Counted from the stretch's first letter, positions 9,616 to 18,672 are shown. The stretch: DNA of 64,000 nt from Heyndrickxia sporothermodurans (GCA_018333075.1 BORH01000005.1:62001-126000); one strand, 5' to 3'. Notes: generated by a model from the sequence alone, not told the origin. Program-made: numbers and translations.

Positions 9616-9633
9616 TGAATCATAGTTGATTCA
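9616..9633. repeat. Inverted repeat in the sodA leader
   Basis: TGAATCA (9616-9622), four bases, TGATTCA (9627-9633): a perfect 7-bp inverted repeat just upstream of the sodA ribosome binding site AGGGAGG. It could be an operator or a leader hairpin; no known consensus was recognised. Confidence 0.4.
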
Positions 9634-9660
9634 ATTATTTTACATAGGGAGGAATTTATC

Positions 9661-10269
9661 ATGGCATTTGAATTACCACAATTACCTTATGCATATGATG
9701 CTCTTGAGCCTCATATTGACAAGGAAACAATGAATATTCACCACACAAAACATCATAACACATATGTAACAAACTTAAATGCAGCATTGGAAGGAAATGA
9801 TGAACTTCTTAACAAATCAGTTGAAGAAGTAATCTCTAATTTAGATGCTGTTCCAGAAGCAAAACGTACTGCTGTACGTAATAATGGTGGCGGACATGCA
9901 AACCATTCATTATTCTGGAAGCTTCTTTCTCCAAATGGTGGCGGAGAACCAACTGGTGAATTAGCTGAAGCTATTAATAAAAAATTTGGTAGCTTTGATA
10001 AATTTAAAGAAGAATTTGCAGCAGCAGGAGCAGGGCGTTTTGGTTCTGGCTGGGCTTGGCTTGTTGTAAATAATGGAGAAGTAGAAGTAACAAGCACTCC
10101 AAACCAAGACAACCCATTAATGGAAGGCAAAACTCCAATTCTTGGTTTAGATGTTTGGGAACATGCTTATTACTTAAATTATCAAAACCGTCGTCCTGAT
10201 TATATTAAAGCATTCTGGAATGTTGTAAATTGGGATGAAGTATCTAAATTATACGCAGCTGCAAAGTAA
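9661..10269 (+). CDS. sodA: Superoxide dismutase (Mn-type)
   Basis: Cytosolic superoxide dismutase of 202 residues. Metal ligands are visible in the expected places: His in [13 protein letters not shown] (about residue 27), His in NHSLFW (about 82), and Asp and His in LDVWEHAYY (about 164 and 168). [13 protein letters not shown] and NQDNPLM are typical of bacterial Mn enzymes. ATG follows AGGGAGG. Codon use is regular, as expected for a highly expressed gene. Monocistronic: an intergenic leader precedes it and an exceptionally long terminator follows. Confidence 0.97.
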   Translation: MAFELPQLPYAYDALEPHIDKETMNIHHTKHHNTYVTNLNAALEGNDELLNKSVEEVISNLDAVPEAKRTAVRNNGGGHANHSLFWKLLSPNGGGEPTGELAEAINKKFGSFDKFKEEFAAAGAGRFGSGWAWLVVNNGEVEVTSTPNQDNPLMEGKTPILGLDVWEHAYYLNYQNRRPDYIKAFWNVVNWDEVSKLYAAAK

Positions 10270-10272
10270 TAT

Positions 10273-10321
10273 AAAAAATAAGAAAAAGCACTGGAATAAC
10301 CAGTGCTTTTTCTTATTTTTT
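10273..10321. terminator. Long perfect terminator hairpin after sodA
   Basis: A 22-bp perfect stem (10273-10294 paired with 10300-10321, core AAAAAGCACTGG / CCAGTGCTTTTT, loop AATAA). The A-rich and T-rich ends make it usable from both strands. Confidence 0.9.
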
Positions 10322-10414
10322 AAGGGATTTACATTTTAATATTGATTGAGTGAAACTATGTATAATGTTACTCCTTTTTCAAAAGCTAATAAGGATGAAA
10401 AAGGGGAGTTTTCA

Positions 10415-11632
10415 ATGATATTTAGAAAATGGTTAGGTGACGTAGAGTTAACAAGAGATTTATCATTATTATTGTATATTGGTGGAATATACTCATTAAG
10501 TGTGGCATTGTCTAACACCTTTGTGAATATTTACTTATGGAAACAATCAGGTCAGTTCATTGATTTGGCTATTTATAATTTATCTGTAGTTATTTTTCAA
10601 CCTCTCACCTTTATATTAGCAGGTAGGTGGGCAAAAAAAGTCGATCGAGTGATTGTCCTTCGAATGGGTGTTTCATTTTTAGCACTGTTTTATTTGTCTG
10701 TATTATTTTTTGGCGGGAATGCATCACATTATTTAGTCGTATTAGGTGGATTACTCGGTATTGGTTATGGTTTTTATTGGCTTGCTTTTAATGTTTTGAC
10801 CTTTGAAATAACTGAGCCAGAAACAAGAGACTTTTTTAATGGATTTTTAGGGACCCTCAACTCCGCGGGTGGAATGATTGGTCCAATCTTAGCTGGATAT
10901 ATAATATCTCGTTTCTCATCCAATATCGGCTATACAATTGTTTTTGGTGTATCCCTCACATTGTTCGCACTTGCTGTTTTATTAAGCTTTTTTATTAAAC
11001 GACGTCCTGCACATGGAAGATATCTTTTGAGACGGATATGGCGTGAGAGAAATACGAATAACAATTGGCGACTCATTACAACAGCTCATTTTTTTCAAGG
11101 ATTACGTGATGGGACATTCGCTTTTATTATTTCTGTTTTCGTATTTGTTTCAACAGGAAGTGAATTTGCTCTTGGAACGTTTGGATTAATTAATTCAGGA
11201 ATCTCTTTTTTAGGCTATTCTATTGTTGCACGCTTGATAAAAAATGATTTTCGGAAAAAAGCGATCCTTCTAGGAGGACTCCTTCTTTACGGAGCAATAT
11301 TTATTATTGCTTTTGACTTTAGCTATACTAGATTATTACTTTATGCGGCAGTAATTGCTATAGCTTATCCAATCATTCTCGTACCGTATTTATCAATGAC
11401 TTATGATGTTATTGGGCGAGGATGGCAAGCAGCTGAAGCAAGAGTGGAATATATTGTCGTTCGTGAACTATTCCTCAATTCAGGGAGGATTGTATCGATA
11501 GTAGCTTTTATTGGAGCGATTACTTTTTTTAATGACACGGAGAGTATTCCATTTTTACTTATGATTCTTGGTTCAGGCTATATCTTTGTTTTTTATTTTC
11601 TTAATAAGGTCAATACGCATACAATTTCTTAA
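10415..11632 (+). CDS. yqgE: MFS-family transporter YqgE
   Basis: A 405-residue polytopic membrane protein of the major facilitator superfamily, with about 12 hydrophobic segments in two halves and a central cytoplasmic loop around residues 205-225 (RRPAHGRYLLRRIWRE). The signature-like RWAKKVDRVIVLRMG lies between the second and third segments. The start at 10415 is chosen because AAGGGGAG sits six bases upstream; an in-frame 23-residue extension from a TTG at 10346 lacks a good SD. The position between sodA and pbpA matches yqgE. Substrate unknown. Confidence 0.85.
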   Translation: MIFRKWLGDVELTRDLSLLLYIGGIYSLSVALSNTFVNIYLWKQSGQFIDLAIYNLSVVIFQPLTFILAGRWAKKVDRVIVLRMGVSFLALFYLSVLFFGGNASHYLVVLGGLLGIGYGFYWLAFNVLTFEITEPETRDFFNGFLGTLNSAGGMIGPILAGYIISRFSSNIGYTIVFGVSLTLFALAVLLSFFIKRRPAHGRYLLRRIWRERNTNNNWRLITTAHFFQGLRDGTFAFIISVFVFVSTGSEFALGTFGLINSGISFLGYSIVARLIKNDFRKKAILLGGLLLYGAIFIIAFDFSYTRLLLYAAVIAIAYPIILVPYLSMTYDVIGRGWQAAEARVEYIVVRELFLNSGRIVSIVAFIGAITFFNDTESIPFLLMILGSGYIFVFYFLNKVNTHTIS

Positions 11633-11662
11633 AAAGGCAATTTATGGTTGCCTTTTTGTTTT
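11631..11662 (+). terminator. Terminator after yqgE
   Basis: A 10-bp stem AAAAAGGCAA (11631-11640) / TTGCCTTTTT (11648-11657) followed by more T; it overlaps the yqgE stop codon. Confidence 0.85.
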
Positions 11663-11690
11663 TTTGAAATATTTTATACAATTCAATCAC

Positions 11691-11708
11691 CTTTTCCTTT
11701 ACAATGTA
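11691..11708 (+). repeat. Upstream motif shared by the two pbpA genes, copy 1
   Basis: CTTTTCCTTTACAATGTA occurs here, 31 bases before the GTG of the first pbpA copy. It recurs at 14060-14077 with one mismatch, 28 bases before the TTG of the second copy. The position suggests a promoter element or regulator site copied with the gene; no consensus was assigned. Confidence 0.6.
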
Positions 11709-11739
11709 AGAAAGGAAAATAGAGGAAGAGGTGGAAGTG

Positions 11740-13938
11740 GTGGAAAAGAAGAATAAGAAAAAGAGAAAACAATTTATCCCCGTAAGAATAAATATTATAT
11801 TTTTTGTCGTTTTTCTTTTGTTTTCAGCTTTAATTTTTCGGCTCGGTATTGTTCAAATTGTTTATGGAGAAAATTATAAGCAGGAAATTAAGAAGACAAA
11901 CGATGTTACCATTCAATTACCGGTCCCACGCGGGAAAATTTTAGATAGAAATGGTTATTTAATTGTAGGTAATAAACCGTTAAATGCGATTACATATACA
12001 AGACCAACTTCCATTGATCCTAAAAAAATGCTTGAAGTTGCAGAAACTTTAGCTGAAATTATAAAAAAGGATACAAAGGAAGATTTTAAAGCGATTACGG
12101 AGAGGGATCGAAAGGATTTCTGGATTTTGACTCATCCTGAAAAAGCAAAAAATAAAGTAACGAAACAGGATGAAGAAGAATTAAAGAAAAAGAAGTTAGA
12201 TAAAAAGGATTATGATAAAGAACTATATAATCTAACATTGGAAAGAATTACTGAAAAGGAAATGAATTCATTTTCAAAAGAAAAGCTGGAAGTGCTTGCA
12301 ATATTTCGTGAAATGTTAAGCGGATACCCACTAACTCCCCAGATTATTAAAAATAAAAATGTGGAAAAAGAGGAAATAGCTGTTATTGGAGAAAATTTAG
12401 AGTATTTACCTGGTGTGGATATTACTACAGATTGGGAACGCTTTAATGCATATAAGCAGAAAGATGGCTTCTCACCTCTGGCATCAATATTAGGGAAAAT
12501 TACAACATCAAAAGAGGGGCTGCCATTAGAAATGGCTGAATATTATAAAGCACTTGGCTATAGTAGAAATGATCGCGTTGGGAAAAGTTATTTAGAGTAC
12601 CAATATGAGGATGTTCTTAGAGGAAAAAAAGAGAGGATTAGCAATATAATGAACAAGTCTGGAGAAGTGGTTGATTCCGTTGTTCTTAGTAAAGGAAAAA
12701 GAGGAAATGATTTAGTTCTTTCCGTTGATATGGAGTTACAGCAAAAAGTAGAGGAAATCATTACGAAAACATTATCTCACTTATCTCAACCGTATTTGGA
12801 TCGAACATTTGTGACAGTTATGAATCCGAGGACAGGTGAGGTATTAGCAATCGCTGGAAAGCTACGCGAGAAAAACGAGAAAACAGGAGAGAAAGAATAC
12901 AATGATTTCGCATTAGGAAATATGATTACATCCTATTCAATGGGATCTGCTGTTAAAGGTGCCATGGTCTTAACAGGTTACCAAACAGGGGCTATTTCAT
13001 TAGGTAATAGCGTCATTAGGGATGAGCCTTTGAAATTTAAAGATACACCATCAAAAAAATCATGGAGTACATCAGCATTTGGGCCTATCGATGATTTATA
13101 TGCATTGAAGCGATCATCCAATGTTTACATGTTCAAATTGGCGATGCGAATCGGAGGACAGGAATATTATATTCCTAATGGACCACTGAGTATTGATAAA
13201 GTAAAAGCAGTCGATACATTAAGATATAATTTTGCTCAATTTGGATTAGGTGTAAAAACAGGAATTGACCTTCCAGGTGAGCAAATTGGCTATGGCGGAA
13301 ATATTCCTGACTTTGCTGGAAATGTACTTGACTTTGGTATTGGGCAATTTGACACATATACACCATTACAATTAGTTCAATACATTTCTACTATTGCAAA
13401 TGGTGGTTATCGGATTCAGCCGCATTTAGTCAAGGAGATTCGTGAGCCAAGTGACAAGATCAAGGAACTTGGACCTGTTGTGAAGGAGCTTGGACCAAAT
13501 ATACTGAATAAGCTAAATATGAAGGAGGATTGGATTACACGTGTACAAGACGGGTTGAAATTAGTGGTTAATGATCGAAACGGGACAGGATTTAACTATA
13601 TTAAAAATAAGCAATATAAGATTGCTGGGAAAACAGGAACGGCTGAAGCGCTTTATGATGGCCCTGTTCCACATAAACCCGGCATGATGCTTTGGAATTT
13701 AACATTTGCTGGGTATGCTCCATATGATGATCCAGAAATCGCACTCTCAGTTGTTGTGCCATGGTCCACAACAGATCAAATGCATGCGAATTTAGATATT
13801 GCAGATCAAGTTTTTAAAGCATATTTTGATTTGAAGAAGAAACGTGAAAAAAATGATGTGACTACGATAAAAAAAGTACTAAATTTAAAAGATAGTATGA
13901 AGCAACAAGAAAAAAGTGATGAGGAAAGTGCAGAATAA
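11740..13938 (+). CDS. pbpA: Class B penicillin-binding protein (PbpA-type transpeptidase), copy 1
   Basis: Monofunctional peptidoglycan transpeptidase, probably for side-wall elongation. It has a basic cytosolic tail and a single transmembrane anchor (about residues 16-38). The PBP dimerisation domain begins with VPRGKILDRNG. The transpeptidase domain carries SAVK (catalytic Ser), SSN and KTGT. At 732 residues it fits PBP2a-type enzymes. GTG at 11740 is preferred because GAGGTG lies six bases upstream; GTG 11731 and 11737 are alternatives. It corresponds to yqgF. The following gene is a close paralog. Confidence 0.93.
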   Translation: MEKKNKKKRKQFIPVRINIIFFVVFLLFSALIFRLGIVQIVYGENYKQEIKKTNDVTIQLPVPRGKILDRNGYLIVGNKPLNAITYTRPTSIDPKKMLEVAETLAEIIKKDTKEDFKAITERDRKDFWILTHPEKAKNKVTKQDEEELKKKKLDKKDYDKELYNLTLERITEKEMNSFSKEKLEVLAIFREMLSGYPLTPQIIKNKNVEKEEIAVIGENLEYLPGVDITTDWERFNAYKQKDGFSPLASILGKITTSKEGLPLEMAEYYKALGYSRNDRVGKSYLEYQYEDVLRGKKERISNIMNKSGEVVDSVVLSKGKRGNDLVLSVDMELQQKVEEIITKTLSHLSQPYLDRTFVTVMNPRTGEVLAIAGKLREKNEKTGEKEYNDFALGNMITSYSMGSAVKGAMVLTGYQTGAISLGNSVIRDEPLKFKDTPSKKSWSTSAFGPIDDLYALKRSSNVYMFKLAMRIGGQEYYIPNGPLSIDKVKAVDTLRYNFAQFGLGVKTGIDLPGEQIGYGGNIPDFAGNVLDFGIGQFDTYTPLQLVQYISTIANGGYRIQPHLVKEIREPSDKIKELGPVVKELGPNILNKLNMKEDWITRVQDGLKLVVNDRNGTGFNYIKNKQYKIAGKTGTAEALYDGPVPHKPGMMLWNLTFAGYAPYDDPEIALSVVVPWSTTDQMHANLDIADQVFKAYFDLKKKREKNDVTTIKKVLNLKDSMKQQEKSDEESAE

Positions 13939-13960
13939 ATTTTATATGAAGAGACTAGTG

Positions 13961-13991
13961 AAAGCTTAAGGGGAATTCCTTAAGCTTTTCT
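13961..13991 (+). terminator. Terminator between the two pbpA copies
   Basis: An 11-bp perfect stem AAAGCTTAAGG (13961-13971) / CCTTAAGCTTT (13978-13988) with a short T tail. It suggests that the second copy has its own promoter. Confidence 0.75.
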
Positions 13992-14059
13992 TAATTATTT
14001 TATGAAAACTTAATATTCTTTCCTTATATTTCTGCAATTAATTTCTAGAATTTCTTGTA

Positions 14060-14077
14060 CTTTTCCTTTAAAATGTA
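14060..14077 (+). repeat. Upstream motif shared by the two pbpA genes, copy 2
   Basis: CTTTTCCTTTAAAATGTA, one mismatch from the motif at 11691-11708 and at nearly the same distance from the start codon of the downstream paralog. Confidence 0.6.
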
Positions 14078-14105
14078 GAGTGATGTAAAAATGGGAGGGT
14101 GTTCA

Positions 14106-16268
14106 TTGAAGAAAACGAAAAAGAAGAAAAAGGCGTTTGTCTCTTTACGAATGAATATATTATTTTTTGTTGTCTTTATGCTTTTTTCTCTCCTCATTCT
14201 TAGACTTGGTATCGTGCAAATTGTATATGGTGACGATTATAAGCGAGAAATTGATAGGAAAGAGAATGTGACGGTAAATACTTCTGTGCCCCGCGGAAAA
14301 ATATTGGATCGCAATGGAAAGTTAGTTGTAGGGAATAAGCCGTTAAATGCAATAACGTATACAAGACCACAAAATATAAAGACAGAAGAAATTTTAACCA
14401 TTGCAGAGAAGCTTGCAACACTTATTAAAAAGGATTCTAAAGAGGATCTAAAAGCAATAACGGAAAGAGATAAAAAAGATTTTTGGATATTAAAACATCC
14501 AAAGGAAGCAGAAGCGAAAATTACTGCTGCAGATAAGGCGAAACTTAAAAACGATAAAGATTTCAACACAAAAATTTATCACCTAACACTCGATCGCATT
14601 ACCGATAAAGAAATTAATTCCTTTTCGAAGCAAGAGTTAGAGGTATTGGCTATTTATCGTGAAATGGTTGGAGGATATCCATTATCACCTCAAATCATTA
14701 AAAATAAAAATGTAACTCCTGAAGAATTCGCTATTGTTAGTGAAAACTTAGATTCTCTTCCAGGTGTCGATACAACAACAGATTGGGATCGATATAATGT
14801 TTATAAAGATAAAGAAGGTAATGAAACATTAGGGTCTGTAATTGGTAAAGTTTCTTCTTCTAAAGAAGGGCTACCAAGAGATTTAGTCGATTACTATTTA
14901 GCGAGAGATTATAGCAGAAATGACCGAGTAGGAAAAAGCTATATTGAGTATCAATATGAGGATGTTTTACAAGGTCAAAAGGAAAAAGTAAAGAATGTAA
15001 CCGATAAAGCAGGAAATGTATTAGACTCTGAAGTCGTCCGCGAAGGAAAACGAGGCGACGATTTAGTCCTTTCCATTGATATTGATTTACAGCGTAAGGT
15101 AGAAAAGATAATAAAAGATAAATTAGGAAGTTCACGAATTGGCCAGCCATATATGGATCGAGCCTTTGTTTCTGTAATGAATCCGTATACTGGAGAAGTT
15201 CTTTCTATGGCTGGTAAACAGTACGAGCATAATAAAAAATCAGGTAAAACGGATATAAATGATTATGCTCTAGGTAATATGACAACCTCGTATTCAATGG
15301 GATCTGTTGTTAAAGGTGCTACGGTTTTAACGGGTTATCAAACTGGTGCTATTTACCCAGGTGCCATGCTAAATGATAGACCACTAAATTTTAAAGGAAC
15401 AAGGGTAAAAAAATCATGGAATACTGCTGGGTGGGGACCTATAGATGATTTATTCGCATTGAAAAGATCCTCTAACGTATATATGTTTTTAACGGCAATG
15501 AAAATAGGGGGTCAGCAAACGTATGTTCCAAATGGTCCTTTAAGTATTGATAAAGTGGCTGCTATTGAAACCTTTAGAAAAAACTTTGCACAATTTGGCT
15601 TAGGTGTTAAAACGGGAATTGATTTACCCGGCGAACAAACAGGTTATGGTGCTGGACAAATACCGCCAGAAGCAGGGAAGGTATTGGACTTTGCGATAGG
15701 TCAGTATGACACATACACACCATTGCAGCTTGTACAATATATCTCAGCTATTGCTAATGGAGGTTATCGTGTACAGCCACATATCGCTAAAGAAGTTCGT
15801 GAACCTAGCAACCAATCAAATGAGATGGGACCTATTATTCAGGAAATTAAACCTAAGGTTCTCAATAAAGTAGATATGAAGGAAGATTGGATAAATCGGG
15901 TGCAATTAGGTCTCGAACAAGTAGTAAATGATCCCCTTGGAACTGGATATGGAACAATAAAAAATAAAAAGTATAAGATTGCTGGTAAAACTGGTACTGC
16001 CCAAGCTCTTTATGATGGCCCAGTTTCACATAGTCCCGGTCTAATGCTTTGGAACGTTACATTTGCAGGATATGCTCCATATGATCACCCTGAAATCGCT
16101 GTTTCTGTTGTAGTACCATGGTCAACAACAGACCAAACACATGTAAATTTAGAAATAGCTGATGAAGTGTTTAAAGCATACTTTGATTTAAAGGAAAAAC
16201 GTGAAAAAGAAGGATTGAATAATTCAACATCAACCAAAAAGGTTGAGAACATAAAACAAGGGCAATAG
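14106..16268 (+). CDS. pbpA: Class B penicillin-binding protein (PbpA-type transpeptidase), copy 2
   Basis: A 720-residue paralog of the preceding gene with the same layout: a basic tail, one membrane anchor, VPRGKILDRNG, SVVK (catalytic Ser), SSN and KTGT motifs. Alignment by eye is continuous along the whole length (for example WNVTFAGYAPYD and VVVPWSTTDQ in both). The start is TTG at 14106, six bases after GGGAGGG. The two proteins differ enough in the linker near residues 140-160 and at the C-terminal tail that the duplication is not recent. They may be redundant, like PbpA and PbpH of B. subtilis. Confidence 0.93.
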   Translation: MKKTKKKKKAFVSLRMNILFFVVFMLFSLLILRLGIVQIVYGDDYKREIDRKENVTVNTSVPRGKILDRNGKLVVGNKPLNAITYTRPQNIKTEEILTIAEKLATLIKKDSKEDLKAITERDKKDFWILKHPKEAEAKITAADKAKLKNDKDFNTKIYHLTLDRITDKEINSFSKQELEVLAIYREMVGGYPLSPQIIKNKNVTPEEFAIVSENLDSLPGVDTTTDWDRYNVYKDKEGNETLGSVIGKVSSSKEGLPRDLVDYYLARDYSRNDRVGKSYIEYQYEDVLQGQKEKVKNVTDKAGNVLDSEVVREGKRGDDLVLSIDIDLQRKVEKIIKDKLGSSRIGQPYMDRAFVSVMNPYTGEVLSMAGKQYEHNKKSGKTDINDYALGNMTTSYSMGSVVKGATVLTGYQTGAIYPGAMLNDRPLNFKGTRVKKSWNTAGWGPIDDLFALKRSSNVYMFLTAMKIGGQQTYVPNGPLSIDKVAAIETFRKNFAQFGLGVKTGIDLPGEQTGYGAGQIPPEAGKVLDFAIGQYDTYTPLQLVQYISAIANGGYRVQPHIAKEVREPSNQSNEMGPIIQEIKPKVLNKVDMKEDWINRVQLGLEQVVNDPLGTGYGTIKNKKYKIAGKTGTAQALYDGPVSHSPGLMLWNVTFAGYAPYDHPEIAVSVVVPWSTTDQTHVNLEIADEVFKAYFDLKEKREKEGLNNSTSTKKVENIKQGQ

Positions 16269-16291
16269 TTCAAAAGTCACACAAGAAACTG

Positions 16292-16329
16292 AACACCCCC
16301 CACTTAGTTCTAAGTGGGGGGTGTTTATT
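16292..16329 (+). terminator. GC-rich terminator hairpin after pbpA copy 2
   Basis: A 16-bp perfect stem AACACCCCCCACTTAG (16292-16307) / CTAAGTGGGGGGTGTT (16310-16325), followed by a short T tract. Unusually G/C-rich for this sequence. It may also serve the convergent minus-strand gene. Confidence 0.8.
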
Positions 16330-16350
16330 GTGAAAATAAAATAGTTTAGG

Positions 16351-16839
16351 TTATTTCCCTTTTGTAATGATTACTGCTATTTGCTTGAAGTTCATCTTGT
16401 TGGTTACATTAAATTTTCCTAATTGAATCTTTTCATGATATTTTCGTTTAATTAAATATTGGACAAATTTTTCATCATCATTAATAATTTTCGCTGCTTT
16501 TAAATTTTTACCAATTTCAGATGGTGTCATACCGGATTTAATGGTTAACCGATATTTAATAAGTGAATCTTGTTGGTTGTCCGCATTTTTTGTAGTCGTT
16601 TGATTTTTATCTTCTTGTTTAGGTGTGTTTGTATTTTTTTCTGCTAATAGGGAGTTATATTTTTTCTCCAATTGTGCCTTCTCTTGTTGTAATTTTTCTA
16701 AATCAGATATCTTTACCTGTTTATAGCCTTCCTTTACGGAACTCTCATTATGTACATTATTAAATGGTTTGAAAATTAGAATCAATATAGCTGAGAGTAA
16801 AAGTCCTAATGCGAAGGCACGTGTTGTCTGTTTGCCCAT
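16351..16839 (-). CDS. Membrane-anchored protein with C-terminal YceG/MltG-like region
   Basis: A 162-residue protein with an N-terminal transmembrane segment (residues 7-25, RAFALGLLLSAILILIF), a coiled-coil stretch (about 42-70), a Gln/Asn/Lys-rich linker, and a C-terminal region (about 92-160, LTIKSGMTPSEIGKNLKAAKII). That region resembles the LysM-like substrate-recognition part of MltG/YceG proteins. The catalytic transglycosylase domain is absent, so enzymatic activity is unlikely. ATG follows GAGGGTG. By position it could be B. subtilis yqzC, but this was not verified. Confidence 0.65.
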   Translation of the reverse strand: MGKQTTRAFALGLLLSAILILIFKPFNNVHNESSVKEGYKQVKISDLEKLQQEKAQLEKKYNSLLAEKNTNTPKQEDKNQTTTKNADNQQDSLIKYRLTIKSGMTPSEIGKNLKAAKIINDDEKFVQYLIKRKYHEKIQLGKFNVTNKMNFKQIAVIITKGK

Positions 16840-16857
16840 TCATTTCACCCTCTTCCA

Positions 16858-17217
16858 TTACTGATTTAAAAATTCAGCAATGACATTTTTTACTTCTGAT
16901 TGTGCTAATGCTGATTGTTTAGCAATTTGCTCAACAGATAAACCTTGTTTAAATAATGCAATCACTTGATTTTTTAAAATTTCATTCACAATAGGTTTAG
17001 TTGATTTAGATAGTTCTTTTTTCATCATTTGATCATCTACTAATAATTCTTCTTCTAAAACCTTGATTTTTTTATTAATTTGATAGGTTTCTTGATATAG
17101 ATTCATAGAAAGATCATCCATTTCTTTTTTTAAGTTTGAGGTTTGATCTTTTTGAAAAAAAGAAACAATAAACAACAAGATAGATAAAATGAGTAACAAT
17201 ATAATTAGTGTACTCAT
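16858..17217 (-). CDS. Small membrane protein with coiled coil and HTH-like C-terminus (YqzD-position gene)
   Basis: A 119-residue protein: transmembrane segment at residues 3-20, a charged coiled coil (about 25-75), and a C-terminal stretch LFKQGLSVEQIAKQSALAQS that resembles a sigma-70 region-4-like helix-turn-helix. Its stop lies 18 bases upstream of the next minus-strand start, so the two are probably an operon. ATG follows AAAGGGTGAG. The order matches the B. subtilis yqzC-yqzD pair, but the family was not verified. No function proposed. Confidence 0.6.
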   Translation of the reverse strand: MSTLIILLLILSILLFIVSFFQKDQTSNLKKEMDDLSMNLYQETYQINKKIKVLEEELLVDDQMMKKELSKSTKPIVNEILKNQVIALFKQGLSVEQIAKQSALAQSEVKNVIAEFLNQ

Positions 17218-17494
17218 ACACTCACCCTTTCAATTCTTTGCTCTTTACATTTATAGCATAAACAAGCCGGTCCTGCCATAAATATGTTGAATTATTATTT
17301 TGGAAGGTTTTTCTAAAGTGCTTATTTTCATTGATTAAATCCATAAAAAACCTAGAAAATAATACCTGAAATTTCATTAAAATATTTAAAAAGGGAGAGA
17401 GGAAAAATCAGACTAGCATTTCGAATGGAAAAATGATATTATAGAAAAGTCGTATGAATAGTTGAAGAATGCAATGAAGTTTGGAGGGAAAGAC

Positions 17495-17644
17495 ATGCGT
17501 GTAAATATTACTTTAGCTTGCACAGAATGCGGTGAGCGTAACTATATTTCAACAAAAAATAAACGTAATAATCCAGACCGTATTGAGCTTAAGAAATACT
17601 GTCCAAGAGAAAAACGTACAACTGTACATCGCGAAACAAAGTAA
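17495..17644 (+). CDS. rpmG: 50S ribosomal protein L33
   Basis: A 49-residue basic ribosomal protein, [17 protein letters not shown] to HRETK, typical of L33. ATG at 17495 follows GGAGGG; an in-frame upstream extension has no SD. It has a CxxC pair near residues 9-12 and only one further cysteine (YCPRE), so the usual four-Cys zinc ribbon is incomplete. It resembles the zinc-poor L33 variants of Bacillus. Position before yqgN fits rpmGA. Confidence 0.92.
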   Translation: MRVNITLACTECGERNYISTKNKRNNPDRIELKKYCPREKRTTVHRETK

Positions 17645-17674
17645 GCAGCTGGGGATTCCCGCTGCTTTTTTTAT
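17644..17674 (+). terminator. Terminator after rpmG
   Basis: Stem AGCAGC (17644-17649) / GCTGCT (17661-17666), extended inward by GGG/CCC, followed by seven T. Confidence 0.9.
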
Positions 17675-17747
17675 AAAATTTTATAAGATAACTTGATTCC
17701 ATAAACATATTTTATAGAAGAGAATTAGGCTTGAATGGGGGAGTAAA

Positions 17748-18311
17748 ATGGACAAGAAGCAGTTGAGAATTCAATTAAAACAACAATTATCCTCAATCGA
17801 TCATTGTACATATGAACAATTATCTTATTTGATTTCAAAAAATTTATTTGACCTCAAACAATTTAAGGAAGCTAAGACAATTGGAATTACTGTATCCCGT
17901 TTTCCAGAGGTAGATACCTGGCAGCTTATAAGAAAGTGCTGGGATCAAGGAAAGCGTGTGGCCGTTCCTAAGTGTCTTCCTAAAACAAAAGAGATGGTCT
18001 TTAAAGAAATCACGTCTTTTACACAATTAGAAACTGTGTATTATGGACTTTACGAACCGATTCAAGAAAAAACGATTGAAATAAAAAAATCAGAATTAGA
18101 TTTAATTATTGTTCCAGGAATGGCATTTACAGTTGAAGGATACAGATTAGGCTTTGGCGGAGGATATTATGATCGATACCTTCAAAATTATGAAGGAACT
18201 AAAATATCTTTAGCTTTTGAGAGGCAAATACAAAATGTCCTTCCAATCGAGAATCACGATATTTCGGTTAATTTTATCGTAACCGAATCTGGACAGATTC
18301 ATTGCAAATAG
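17748..18311 (+). CDS. yqgN: 5-formyltetrahydrofolate cyclo-ligase
   Basis: Converts 5-formyl-THF to 5,10-methenyl-THF with ATP, salvaging folate. The 187-residue sequence shows the N-terminal basic helix (MDKKQLRIQLKQQL), VDTWQLIRKCWDQGKRVAVPK, and the signature LIIVPGMAFTVEGYRLGFGGGYYDRYL near residues 118-145. ATG follows GGGGGAG. It gains interest here because folD, which acts on the same C1-folates, is a pseudogene at its usual locus in this window. Confidence 0.93.
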   Translation: MDKKQLRIQLKQQLSSIDHCTYEQLSYLISKNLFDLKQFKEAKTIGITVSRFPEVDTWQLIRKCWDQGKRVAVPKCLPKTKEMVFKEITSFTQLETVYYGLYEPIQEKTIEIKKSELDLIIVPGMAFTVEGYRLGFGGGYYDRYLQNYEGTKISLAFERQIQNVLPIENHDISVNFIVTESGQIHCK

Positions 18312-18422
18312 GATAAAAATAATTTTTTATGACACACTATAAACGAATCAAATAAGAGTAAAAAGGGTAATTTTATGGTACCTAAAGCCTTTAAATGATT
18401 ACAGTATAGGAGGATTGCCATA

Positions 18423-18599
18423 ATGAGCAGTTTATTTAAATGGTTAGTATCTGGTTTAGTCGTTTATAGTATCTTTAAATACCGTTATAAAGTATTAAAT
18501 TTTTTACTTGGCAGCTACTGGATTAGAAAAATGGCTGTCAAAATGGCGATGAGTATACCTGGACTTCAGTCAAAGTTTATGCAAAGTACATTTAAATAG
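18423..18599 (+). CDS. yqgO: YqgO-like 58-residue hydrophobic protein
   Basis: A short frame of 58 codons, starting MSSLFKWLVSGLVVYSIFKY, preceded by GGAGG nine bases upstream of the ATG. One hydrophobic segment (about residues 6-32) is followed by a basic amphipathic stretch (WIRKMAVKMAMS). It lies between yqgN and gluP, the place of the small gene yqgO in B. subtilis, and is followed by a terminator. Function unknown. Confidence 0.7.
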   Translation: MSSLFKWLVSGLVVYSIFKYRYKVLNFLLGSYWIRKMAVKMAMSIPGLQSKFMQSTFK

Positions 18600-18619
18600 G
18601 AATGATACAATTCGTAATG

Positions 18620-18672
18620 AACAGACTAGTGTAAAGGTATGAGGTAACACTTTACAGTTGGTCTGTTTTTTC
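18620..18672 (+). terminator. Two-segment terminator after yqgO
   Basis: Nested stems AACAGAC/GTCTGTT (18620-18626 with 18661-18667) and TGTAAAG/CTTTACA (18630-18636 with 18650-18656), followed by a T run. Confidence 0.85.

Noticed and set aside
10346-10414. N-terminal extension of YqgE from a TTG at 10346
   Set aside because: It lacks a Shine-Dalgarno, while ATG 10415 has AAGGGGAG at ideal spacing and gives a normal MFS start.
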